Assembly (NCBI GenBank): GCA_946811695.1
Contig: OX328132.1
Location: 52,537,859-52,601,858 of the forward strand
Reading direction: 5' to 3'
DNA from: Gonocerus acuteangulatus
Taxonomy: Eukaryota; Arthropoda; Insecta; Hemiptera; Coreidae
Length of the DNA stretch: 64,000 nt
Shown here: one piece after another, positions 11,701 to 23,958 of the stretch
How positions within the stretch are numbered: position 1 is the first letter of the stretch
Layout: each line of letters opens with the position of its first letter
Notes under the pieces: generated by a model
Seen by the model: only the letters and a program-made list of their open reading frames with translations
Databases searched by the model: none
What the model was told of the DNA's origin: nothing
Made by a program: the position numbers and the translations under genes

Positions 11701-14700
11701 AGCGCTAGAATATGAGAATGATGCCGTAGTGTGTCCGACGACGAGTTGACATTGGGTGGAGTGAATAAAAGCTAGCAATTGCTAGAACTAAGTATTTTCT
11801 AAGCAATTGCTTAGTTTCGAGTGAATAAAAAGGTTAGCTGCAGCTAGGGCTAGCATTTGCTTAGTTTATCACGGTTCCTAGCTGTAGCTAGGTAGAAGGT
11901 GTGAATAAAGAGCTCTCACTAGGTTCTAAGGTTAGCAATTGGTAAGGGAAAAGCTAGTCTGGTCTGGCTCATGCTTTTTATATGATATATTTGTTTGGTG
12001 TAATATAATTTTAATTGGCTAACCATTCCAAGATCTAGATTGATAATATTCCATAACCCCCAAATGCTCTCAGCCCTCCCCCAAAATACTCCCAGCCTCT
12101 CCCGAAATTATTTTCTATATACGCCCATGCCGACCTGGATCGGTCACTTTTTATATTAGTATTAGTCAATGATCCTGTGGTAATGGAAAAATCTAAATTA
12201 CTAGCTGCTATTAAAGAAAGAAAACCTGCTTGGGACAGCATTAGTAATGAATTTTCCATAGGGCGAAAGGTCACTGTTGCACAGTTAAATAAGTTGCTGA
12301 GTAATATTAAATCAAGTATAAAGAAGAAAACCGACCAAAAAGCCACCGGCAATAAGCCTATAAAATTGAAGCAGTAGGGAAAAGTTTTTTACAAATTATT
12401 GATCAAGGGCAAAAATCCCAGGACGAATTCAAATGAATTCACCGCAAAGCGTCTAACAAGGAAGTAGGAACCCAACACTGCTTCACAACAAATTGCAAAT
12501 AAAAAATTGAAAAGTCCGAAAATGGTTGATGTTTACGGTACGGAAGAAACAAAATATCCGTCAACTCCAGAACTTCAAAGAATCGTTTACTGCAGGAAAT
12601 GAAGCTAAAGAAGACGAATATAAAACGTGAACACGTCCCGGGGCATATAATACTCCTTTTCCTTACGAACATGCGTAAACGCCGCCATGATTGAGCGAAA
12701 AGAAACGACTAACTAAAAAGCTAGCATGAGCCAGACCAGACTAGCTTTTCCCTTAGCAATTGCTAACCTTAGAACCTAGTCAGAGCTCTTTATCCACACC
12801 TTCTACCTAGCTGCAGCTAGGAACCGTGATAAACTAAGCAAATGCTAGCCATAGCTGCAGCTAACCTTTTTATTCGCTCGGAACTAAGCAATTGTTTAGA
12901 AAATACTTAGTTCTAGCAATTGCTAGCTTTTATTCACTCCACCCAATGTCGGATTGTTTTGTTAATTTGGAACACAATTATCTGTAGAAATGGTTTAAAG
13001 GCACTAAAATAAAATAAACGTTTGATTTTCAAATGGGATGTAGAGGAACTGGAATTTATTACATATTTTTCTGATTTCATAAGTAGAAATATAAAAGGAA
13101 GACCTATACAGTTTCAAGGTTAGAGAATTTTCCCCATTCCTAATTGAATCAATGCTCCTTTAGAATTTTCTCCCAAGAAAATTACTCTAATAGAGCTTTA
13201 TGCTTTGTGAGGTGTAGACATCAGAAGAAAATAAAGATCTATATCTTCCTGTAATATTGTCTGAGATTGTTTACACTTTAGTCTACTTTCCTTTTATTTT
13301 TTCACATTGTTATTGTCAAGTGTTTGTGTCGATTTCTCCCCTACCCTGTTCTAAACAGTTTTCTTTTAATATTACTGTCTCCACATAGTTTTTTTTAAAT
13401 TTATTTATTCATTTGTGAGCACCCGTAACGAAGGCGATTCGCCCAAATACAGATATAAAATTGGGGGAAAAAATTCATCCAGTTACATAATAATTATAAA
13501 TCTATAATAATATTTTTGAATTGAATTGTGTAAAAACATTAGTATAACACCAGGACAAAGAATACAACTTGACAATTCTTAGCTGCTTTTACCCCACTAG
13601 CGAGCATCCTGAGTCTATTGTGATTTGAGTATCTTATTTTACTTCCACTCAAAGTACCTGCACTTCTCAAAGAGCATGGACTCCTTGCGAGTAGCCGTAG
13701 CTATTCCCTTATGCAATTTTGTTATAGGTGGAAGGTCAAAAATTAAAACTTCACTAAATAGTGTCAAAAAGTTTATTTCCTCCCTACATGTTTCGCGCCC
13801 CGGGAGCCCTTACCCTTTTGGCGCCTCGGGACTGTTTGCGAAGACCAGAACTAGTTACTTGTGAAGTATCTGTAGTGATTATAACAGTGATTCGGCGCAC
13901 GCGCATTACTCATTAGATTTTCCATTGGCCTATGGCAATTCTATTGGTTGTTGCTGGTAGTTAAGTAACCTTCACACAAGGCAATCCAACTCACAAAAAT
14001 TAATAGTATTCTATTAATTTTAGCGAGTTGGATTGACTAGAGTTTTGATATCTTCTTGAGCGAGCGTAGAGAGCTGAAACGCATAACACGTTGGCCCATA
14101 ATGCGAAATATATATAAAATATCGGTGAGGAGGCCCCTAAACTTCACAATTACCATTGATTTTTATAATATTAACCTTTTTATTAATAAATATTGCTTGC
14201 TGAAATATATTCTGCTTATTATCATTTATGATTTACAAGCCTAAAAGTGTTACTTACGAATACAAGTTATCTAACGGTTAGTTAGAAACCATATTATATA
14301 AATATAGTAGTAAATAAAATAACTTTTGATTTTTTATATAATATGGTTTCTAACCTTGGATAACCTGTAAAGAAGTAATAGATAACCTGCAAAGAACCTG
14401 TAAGCTAATCCTTAAGTACCCAAATCACTGTTTAAAATCACTACAGATACTTCCAAGTAACGAAGATGTGGTCTTCGCAAACAGACCCGGCGCCTCTTCA
14501 AGGGAACGTTTGTCAAATATAAAACTTACTTCAAGTTGAGCCTGTAAGTTTTATATTTGTAACATGTTCTCCCGAAGAGTCATCAAAAGGGTGCGAACAT
14601 GTAGGCAGGAAATAAAGTTATTGATACTATTGGGTGAAGTTTCAATTTTTGACCTTTCACCTATAAATGAAATTCGAAGATTTCATTAAAGGGTCAGTTT

Positions 14701-17700
14701 AGTATATATTTTGATTCCGAAAATGTTCTAATATCTTGTCCGACCGTGGGCTACCTCGAGTCGGTAAATCATACATGTTCAAGTAGTCCATGTCCTTGTA
14801 GTCTGTCAGGATTTAATAGTTAGTTGCATGTTACAAATTCTGCGTACTTCATGTTCTCTTCCCGTCATTAAAAGAGAGTAAGGACTGAATGACTAATTAT
14901 GAGCGTTGTAATCCCGACTTCTTCCCTTGTCATTCACTCGATGGCCAGGCATTGGATTTTCCTTGAGTTTTCTGGCCATTTCCGTACTCAGGACAGAAGA
15001 CGGGAAAGCAAAAGGCCCTCTACATGGCTTACGGAATTTGCCAGCGGAATTATCCATTGAAAATCTACTAAACGGTACACGAGAGCTCTCACCTTGAACC
15101 CCCCGTTTCCGGTCTGACATCAGGTTGAATTGCTTGAATAACAATCATTCATAAGTCACACTAATTTGCGAAACAGTTAAAGCATTGTATTAAAATCAAT
15201 AAGGTTTTATTGCGGTGCAATCATTGGAGATAATGCTCTATATAAGAAGAACACAGGAATGCTTAGAATTATTTTTCAAAATTTTATTTCTTACAATAAT
15301 CAACTCGCCAGGCCGGAATTGTAGTACAGAATTACCCGTTGTGACCAGTGTCTTGTCAATTATCCTTCCAAGCTTCTTGCATCATAGTAAAAACTCTATC
15401 TCGACTCATATGCAGATCTTTTATGAAACGATCGCTTGGTTCATATGTTCGATAAGCATTTCCAATCTCCTTTAACGTATGTTCAGGTTTTTTCAACAAA
15501 ATATTCTGCAGATCTCTGTATGGACAGTTGATCTCGTATCATTCTTTCTGCATGACTTGTTACAATCATTACAACTAAACAGGAATTTTTCGGCTTGTTT
15601 TTTCAAGTCAGTCAAGTGATGGCCGGAATTCTGTTTTGGAGGCGTATATAGGAAATAATTTCGGGGGGGGGGGGGGGCTGGGAGCCCCGGGGGATATGGG
15701 AGGTATGGAATACTAACAAGCTAGAACTTGGAATAGTTTTAGCCAATTAAAACGCTATTACATCCCCCAAAAAAGTATTTTTTCTAACTAAGTGATCTTA
15801 TTTAATTTATTTTTGAGGTTAAATTAAAATTTCGTGGGAGGGGGGGGTTCAATCCCCTCAGCCCGTCCCCCCTTATATACACCCATGTCCTGTATCCCCT
15901 TCTGCTTTATGCAATTAAACTCATAAGATTCCAAGAACGTTAATCATCGGAATACAATATGCTGCAAATGCATCAATGACGTCGTTCATTGTTCTGGTAT
16001 CATCACTGTGTAGTTTTGCTTGATTTTTGTCTCAGTCAGACCATGTTATAGTCAGGGCCGCCACATCTCAGAGCCGGGCCCGGGACCAGATTACGGGCCC
16101 CCACTTCTCACAGCCGGGCCCCCAGTTCTCAGAGCCAGAATGAAAATTCTAGTACTTTGCTAAAGGACTTTGGGGATTTTAAAATTATTTTCATCTTCAG
16201 TTTTGAGCAAAATGAGAATAAAAGCCGACAATCGGTGCTGCAAAGGTCACTTTCGGTACTTTTTTTCCAATTAGCGAGGATCGGCCCGGGCCCCCACGAT
16301 GCCCGGGCCCGGGACAACTGTACCCGATTGTCCCCTCCATGTGGCGGCCCTGGTTATAGTTAGGTTTCCCGAGTGTATAACGGGAGATTCTCGGTTTAAA
16401 TCCTCCCAGCCAGGCGAGTTATTGTTCTAGTCACTGAAGGCGTTTACTGTACTGTGTTTTATGTAATTTATATCTTAGTGGGGTACCTACTCTGCGTATA
16501 TGAAAATAACATTGTCTGGCTTCAGATAACTACATATGACACCTTGCCGTCTGTCTGTACTATTGGCTCCATTTGATGAATTGGCTTGCCATGATGTAAT
16601 ATACATACCGCCGGCTCAATTGGCCATGCACCACAGCGTAAAAGACGAGATTCTGGGTTAAACTCCCAGAATCCCGAGCTAACTACTGTATTAAATAATT
16701 TTTTGTTAATGAACCCCAAATATCATACAGTGATTTAAAAAGGATATAATTATTATTCAGTATACCTGTCCATTGTAGAGGCCTCCAACGAGAATATTCA
16801 TGTCCCGGGGGTTGTACTCTAGGCAGACTGTAGCAACACCAGCTTCTAGGACAGTTTCTGCTCGATTTGGATTTTCTGAACCAAGAAGAGTTTAATATAA
16901 TGCTTTGGGAGTAGAAGTATTTATGAAGTGTAAGTAAGTAAATAGTGCCTGCATTTAATTATTGTGTGAAGGTATTCAGAAATTATAAAAAACATTGAAT
17001 GTGTGTGTATTGTATATGAATTTATTTATTTTTTTTGTGAGTAATCGTATAAATAAGTAAATTGATTTAGGTTTTAATTGCACGTTTAGATTAAGGTATT
17101 TGTTACAAAATAAAAATATGCACTGATAATTGGCCAAAACGTTGCTTCCTTTAACAAAATGCAAGTTGTTCTAATGATCTTGGAAGTCCGAAACTACGTG
17201 TAAAATAACCCACTTTAAATAGAATTATGCATTTGATTTAGCTCATTACATCTGACGTCAGTAAGCACCATGTGAACAGGAGAATATTTCAGGTAATTTT
17301 TACCCCAATTTATTGATTAAACCAACCATTGATTAAAATTAAACATTTTATTGACCATTATATACAATTATTTTTTAACCCGCCATATTAACAAATTATA
17401 CAGTCGTAATACTTCATTCCCATTGCGAACAAAATCTACACGTATATATCTTAATTTGAAATAATATGAAATGTGTGGGTCTCAGCTTGGATAACCCGGC
17501 GCAAGTGGCCTAGACGTCGAAGCGCCTTTTTTTAAAAAAAGTCAAATGTGTGAAAACAATTTCAACTCAATCCATCATTCTGGAAGAACCGATACTAAAC
17601 TTCTATTTACAGAAGTTTTTCTCGAAAATGGATGAAATAATCATCTTGAAAGTGGTTATGCTCTTAATAATGCAAATGGAACCTTAATAACGTAAAACCG

Positions 17701-20700
17701 TATGTTAGACGATATTTTCTGTGTGAATTCATCTGTTATTGGAGGACGTATTCTGCTGGTTAACGAATTTGTCTTTTCGTTTTAGATAGAGGTTTTTTGT
17801 GTCAAATTTCAACATCAATGTACATTCTTGTAGGCAGTGGAGCGTTACGCGACTAATATGTATATGTAGATATATAAAAATTTGAGCGTCCTGTTTTTTC
17901 ATGATATATAGGTTATGAAACAAGATTATTTCAACATTTGGTGACTTTAAAAGTGCATGTTTCTACCCATATGGAGTGAGGAAACACCCATAAAGGCAGT
18001 TATCTTCTTTTACGGACCTCTGTCTACGAGTACAAGTATAGTCAGGTCGGAATTAATTATATTGAAAATAATCATAGTTATAGAAGCGAATAAGAAAAAT
18101 ACCTCAACATAATGTTTCCTTACCAACGTGCCATATGTAGGAATTGTTGTGTACTTCTGTAGGATTCCTGTGGAAGTCAAGTTGTGAGTGGCTGACAGCC
18201 AGCCTGGAACCTTGGTCAGGGGACCAGGAGATGTGTGAGACTGGTCTCTTTGAAGGTACTGGGTCTCTGAAGACGTTCACTGTACGAAAGCTCTGCTGTT
18301 CGATATCAACTTCGTCGCACTCGTCGAAGTAAAGTTCGTAAATGTTTATTGCATTGTTCTGGTGGACACAATGCTCCATCGGCTGGAAAAGAAAACTTTG
18401 TCATTCTAATATGGGTGCACCTACATTGGACTCGTATTTCTCCAGATCCTATATTGGTTCACCGAACAGGCCCGACGTCGTCTGAAGTGAGTGCCTACAT
18501 TGGTCCCGACCTCGACCGAACCGATCACGCAGCTTGTAAGTAGTGAACTCGTCGTGCAGTGAAGATGAGTGACACTGACAGCGTAAAACCAAAAAGGGCT
18601 AAATTAGAATATTTTGTATATTAACTACTAATTGTTGCTAACATTTGTTTTATTTTTATTTTAACAAAAAAAAAAAAAAAAATAAAAAAAAAAATGTATA
18701 CGATATCCGCCTGGGAACAAACATGTTTGAACGGCCGTGAATCGGGAGTCATCGGATCGGATCGGAACGGATCAGGTCGGCTCCACCGTAAGCACCTGCG
18801 TTGAAATGTTTGTGTGTTCTCTTTCCGACGGTCGGGGATGTCAGCCTGGATCGGATCTTATCCAATGTATGTGCACGAAAACAAAAAGGCATTGTGAACA
18901 AAATTACTCAAAAGGCGTAAGGCGAGCAACAATTCTCGGGCGTTATGAGCGACTTGTTTCCTATGTGTTATTTTTCAGAATGTACTGCAAACTCTTCAAT
19001 ATAAAGTTTAACGAATGGACAGAGTCACTTTGAGAAATGAAGTTGGGTCCGCAAGAACTGTGAAGAAGAAGTGTTCCATGTTATCCTTATTCCTGGCCTG
19101 ATAAAGAAAGGTGAGAATAAGAATGCTTAATACATTTTCCCAAAGGTCTTGCTATTTTTGTTGGTAACTTTATTTCGCCCCTCCCCCTGTTTTCAACTTC
19201 TGCTATTTCCAACCTTATTAACATTTTACATGCATAGTTATTTTAAATCAATTTACAACTTTCATCAACGCGTGATTAGTGAGAAAAGTTCTTCAATTAA
19301 TCGAAACAAACACGCTTGAAAACAATTTTCCCAGGCTTAAATCGTTATATAAAAATTTGTTATGATAATTTTTGTAGGACGTTTATTATCCTTTAAATGG
19401 GCATTACTGCCTCGAGTTGGCAATCGTTTTCATAATATTTAAGAAAAGTCCTGAACTACTGGTTGGTGTTGAAATATTGTTTTAGTAATAATTCCTGTGA
19501 CCTAAACGTAACCAAAATTTGTGTATCTCAGTTATCATGAATGCCAAATCTGAGAAAATATATTAGGCTCAATTCGTCGGTTAGGAATACCCGAAACTAA
19601 AATTCATTGAGAGGTAGATATAGTCAGGTTTCGGTAGTGAGTTTACATTTCATCAGCTAACTTTCGTCGAAAAAAACAGTTTCTTTTGGTTAATGAACTT
19701 GACCTTTCGTTTTTAGACAGAGAAATTTCGTTACAAACACTGATCAAAACGAAAGGACTCGGCACTGGGCACTGCAGCGGTTACTAATACATAGGTATGT
19801 TGTCAACTCATTGAATAGATTGATGCGTTTCACGTACTGCATTTATCCATGTCCTGGCAAAAGCTAAAACATAACTGAGGGAATGGCATAATGAACAAGA
19901 ACCACCCAAAAGCTTTAAGTTTGGCTATATTTTCAGGCAACAAGAGGGGAGAGATAAATTGTTTTCAAAGTAGATTGTTTACCTTATCCAGACCACGAGC
20001 CATTTGTGTACGTTAAAATTACAAAATTTAATCACAAATTTTAATTAATAATTAAACTCGTCGGTTGTTAATTAATAAACACACACACCCGATGGTAGCT
20101 CAACTCTGAAGGCACATTGAACCGAACTATGCATTTTAAAATATTTGAAGAAATAAGAAATCAAATGTACAATAACAGAAGGTTTAATATTAATATGAAT
20201 CTGTTTAATTCTCAGTTTTGTAAGGAATAAAATTACAATACCGTGAAATGGGGTCACATTAATGCAGTGTGGTGAAATTGGTACGAACCCGATACTGCTA
20301 GGATATTTTCATTTTTTAGCATAAATATGTGATGACTAAACTGGGAAAAAACGTTACCAAAAAGTGTCACAAAAAAAGTGCCCGCTGGCGTTCGCGCATG
20401 CGCAGTGGCGTTCACGCATGCGCAGTGGCGTTCACGCATGCGCAGTGGCGTTCGCGCATTCGCAATGACGTTCAAACAGGGGCAGTGGCCATTTACGAAA
20501 AGTCCGTCACGCAGGAGCTGCATAACTAAGCACTTTCCTCAGAATTTGGGTAGTGCAGACTGCTTTCCAGAACAATTTGCTTAAAATATCCTAAATAAAT
20601 AAAATAAAAACATGAATAGTTCTCTTTTAAATTTGTAATGAGTAACTGATCAATTATTAATTTGCTTCCAGAGTTATGTTTACATATGGTACCTATTACA

Positions 20701-22012
20701 CTACGTAATAAATACAAAAAACCTCATATTATCGTATTTTGATCTAACGCAGGAACAGGATACAGTCACTCTAGTGGTAGAAAGCGCTCCTTGCGGCGGC
20801 TTTGTGAACCTACGTCTGACGGGCTTTTCTATTGAAATATATTACAAATTAAACCCCCGCTTTCCGATTGACCTATTCAGCTCATTTTTACAACACTTCC
20901 TTCTCATGAGGTACCCACGACGTATACCGCGTTTCGTTACAATGCAGCAGAAATTACGACCGGTATGAATATATTAGGAATTTGGGTCCGGAGTAAACCC
21001 CCCTTCTAATGAACCGATTTAGATTATTTTTTCAACACATATTAACCTGTAGATTACCACTACGAATACCGAGTTTCGTCGAAATATACCAAAAATCACG
21101 GCTGGTAGTGGTGAATTGGTATTGTGGGTCCGGAGTAAACCCCCCTCCTAATGAACCGATTTAGTTTATTTTTACAACACATATTTACCTGTGGATTACC
21201 ACTACGAATACCGAGTTTCGTCGAAATATACGAAAAATCACGGCTGGTAGTGGCGAATTGGTATTGTGGGCCCGGAGTAAACCCCCCCTTCTAATGAACC
21301 GATTTAGTTCATTTTTATATCTCACTTTTCTCTCTATATTACCACTACGAACAAGTTTCGTCGAAATATAACAAATATTACGGCTGACATAGTCAAATTA
21401 GTGTTTTGGGTTCGGGGTGAACCCCCCTTCCGGTGGGTCGACTTTGGTGTTTAACGAACTCGTTCAATTGTTTGCTAATTGAATGCTATATACCAAGTTT
21501 CGTGACGAAAAAACAAAAACTCTGGCCGCTATCGTGTTAACAGACACACATATATATTTTATTGATGTTTTCCGGTAGTGCGGTTGCTTAATTCCAGAGG
21601 GTGAAACAAAATTCAGTCTTCCCACAAATTTTCTTTATTTTGCACTAGGCCTTTCAACACAAATGTGCCATCATCAGGTGCTAACAACAAATAAAAACAT
21701 GCATTAATATTGTTTGACTCCTTAATAACAATTAATATTGTTTGACTGTTGTTGGACAGTAATTAGTCTAATTAATAGTTAGAATTTATAAAGCAAACGG
21801 TGAAAGTATAGATAAGAACATAATGTTATAATTAATAGTTAGAATATATGAAGCAAACGGTAATAGTAAAAATTGGAACATAATGTTATAGATTACAGTT
21901 TTTTAGTAAATAATTACAAATTCATAAACTAAGGTGTCTAAATGAAGTTTTTAAAATATAATAATATAAATGTATATGTATCCTTGTGTGTTTGTGTATG
22001 TATGTGTGTATA

Positions 22013-22061
<49 letters not shown>

Positions 22062-22536
22062 ATATATATATATATATGTGTGTGTGTATGTGTGTGTATA
22101 TGTGGATATATATGCACATATATGGTATTATAGCTATAGTAATAATACAATATAAAGTTACATTATTTTAAAAACTTCATTTAGACACCTTAGTTTATGA
22201 ATTTGTAATTATTTACTAAAAAACTGTAACCTATAACATTATGTTCCAATTTTTACTATTACCGTTTGCTTCATATATTCTAACTATTAATTATAACATT
22301 ATGTTCTAATCTATACTTTCACCGTTTGCTTTATAAATTCTAACTATTAATTAGACTAATTAGACTAATTACTGTCCAATAACAGTCAAACAATATTAAT
22401 TGTTATTAAGGAATCAAACAATATTAATGCATGTTTTTATTTGTTGTTAGCACCTGATGATGGCACATTTGTGTTGAAAGCCCTAGTGCAAAATAAAGAA
22501 AATTTGTGGGAAGACTGAATTTTGTTTCACCCTCTG

Positions 22537-22607
<71 letters not shown>

Positions 22608-23217
22608 GATATAGATATATATGAATTTTAACGGGGGTCATTTTCGGTGTCTACTAGGTAGGATCGATAAAGATTTGAAGAAATTTTTCAAAAATTCCGT
22701 CATGAGTCCAACCTCAATAGCTACTTTCCTTCGGAGGAAAGTGCTAAAAAGAAGACTGTTTGTCATACAAAGGTGTCCGCTAGCGTCCGCGCATGCGCAG
22801 TGGTGTTAGCGCATGCCCTGTGGCATTTGCGCAAGCGCAGAGGCGTTCACGCATGCGCAGTGGCCATGTACGAAAAAGACGACTGTATGTTATAGGGTAC
22901 ATTAAATAGGTTTATCGGGTAGACCTAGCGTTACAAAAAAGTGTCACAAGAAGGTTTCCACTGGCGTTCGCGCATGCGCGGGCGCCATGTACGAAAAATA
23001 CGACTATATGTTATACAGCACTCAACATAGGTTTGTCAGGTGGACCTAGGCGTTCCAAAAAGGAGTCACAAAAAAGTGTCCACTGGGGTTCGCGCATGCG
23101 TAGTGGCCATGTACTGAAAATAAGACTATACGTGATAAAGTACATTACATAGGTTTGTCGGGTGGATCTAAAGCATATTTATGTTCCTGAATTTGAGCAT
23201 AAAGCTTTTAACGAAAT

Positions 23218-23273
<56 letters not shown>

Positions 23274-23922
23274 TTTATTTATATATAGGTACATATTTGA
23301 GTATTCTCAATCCTTGGGCAAAGTTCGACCCTTTGGTATGAGTTAAATAAAAATATCCTAGCAGTATAGGTTTGTAGACATTTCACCACTCTGTAGTAAT
23401 GCGATCCCATTTTACCGTATACGAAAGAAACTTATTTTGAGTTTGTTCATCATTTAACGAAAACTGACCAAGTTGGAAATGCATAAATAAGTGAAATAGT
23501 ATCATTAGATTCTTGACCAGGTAATTAATAGGAGAATGCCGCATTAACCCTTTCCGGACTGCATTTCCCAGCAAAGGAACCTCAAACAGAATATATGTTA
23601 TTATTTTTTTTATATTTGAAATGGTGAAAGTACATATTATTATATTTTTCGATATTTCTATTTATCGGGCATGTTTTTCACTTTTTTCTTCGTGTTATGT
23701 TTATTTGTTATAGATTAAAATGAGTTTTACTATTTTATATCAATATAATAAATAAGAAAGGGGTCTCCCGTGGTCTAATGGCTAGCGCCTTGGATTCATA
23801 AGCGGGAGATGGTGGGTTCGACTCCCAACCTCCGGCAGGAATTTTATCATCCCACGGCTCGCTGGTGAAATTCCTCGCTACACCCTGGATGTCGGCGCTA
23901 ATGACCTAGATGTAGATGTGCC

Positions 23923-23958
<36 letters not shown>

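Larger units (their letters stand above)
11748..12950 (+). mobile_element. 1.2-kb DNA transposon with ~225-bp terminal inverted repeats
   Basis: The left end GACATTGGGTGGAGTGAATA pairs with the right end around 12931-12950. The inverted repeats extend about 225 bp (to 11975 and from 12715) and are rich in short palindromes such as AGCAATTGCT, AGCTGCAGCT and GCTAGC. The centre holds half of a GC-run MITE (12005-12131) and a short ORF with a Myb/SANT-like look. No transposase is seen, so this is a non-autonomous copy. No clear target duplication was found, and the superfamily is not assigned. Confidence 0.8.
21595..22540. mobile_element. Penelope-type palindrome with two opposed hammerhead motifs
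   Basis: Arms 21595-21960 and 22166-22540 are near-identical inverted copies of about 365 bp. They are separated by about 205 bp that is mostly (TA)n and (TG)n. The ends, CCAGAGGGTGAAACAAAA and its complement, abut (TA)n tracts. Inside each arm the strand pointing outward carries CTGATGATGGCAC..GAAA and AATAAAG. Penelope-like elements commonly have inverted flanking copies of their terminal repeat, and this looks like two such terminal repeats head to head with no coding part left. Confidence 0.7.

Noticed and set aside
16129..16363. ORFs on both strands in the GC-rich block
   Set aside because: They lie inside the 300-bp hAT MITE.
20254..20523. ORFs with Cys/Arg/His-rich repeats, zinc-finger-like at first glance
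   Set aside because: Translation of the GCGCATGCGC minisatellite, with no finger spacing.
21922..22171. Six overlapping ORFs rich in Tyr-Ile and Cys-Val
   Set aside because: Pure translation of (TA)n and (TG)n microsatellite; the same applies to TA-driven ORFs at 7718, 33832, 35401, 41175, 49511, 53512 (first part), 57315, 58605, 60439 and 61944.
23760..23832. tRNA-Met-like gene
   Set aside because: Part of a SINE with core and poly(A) tail that recurs in the window.
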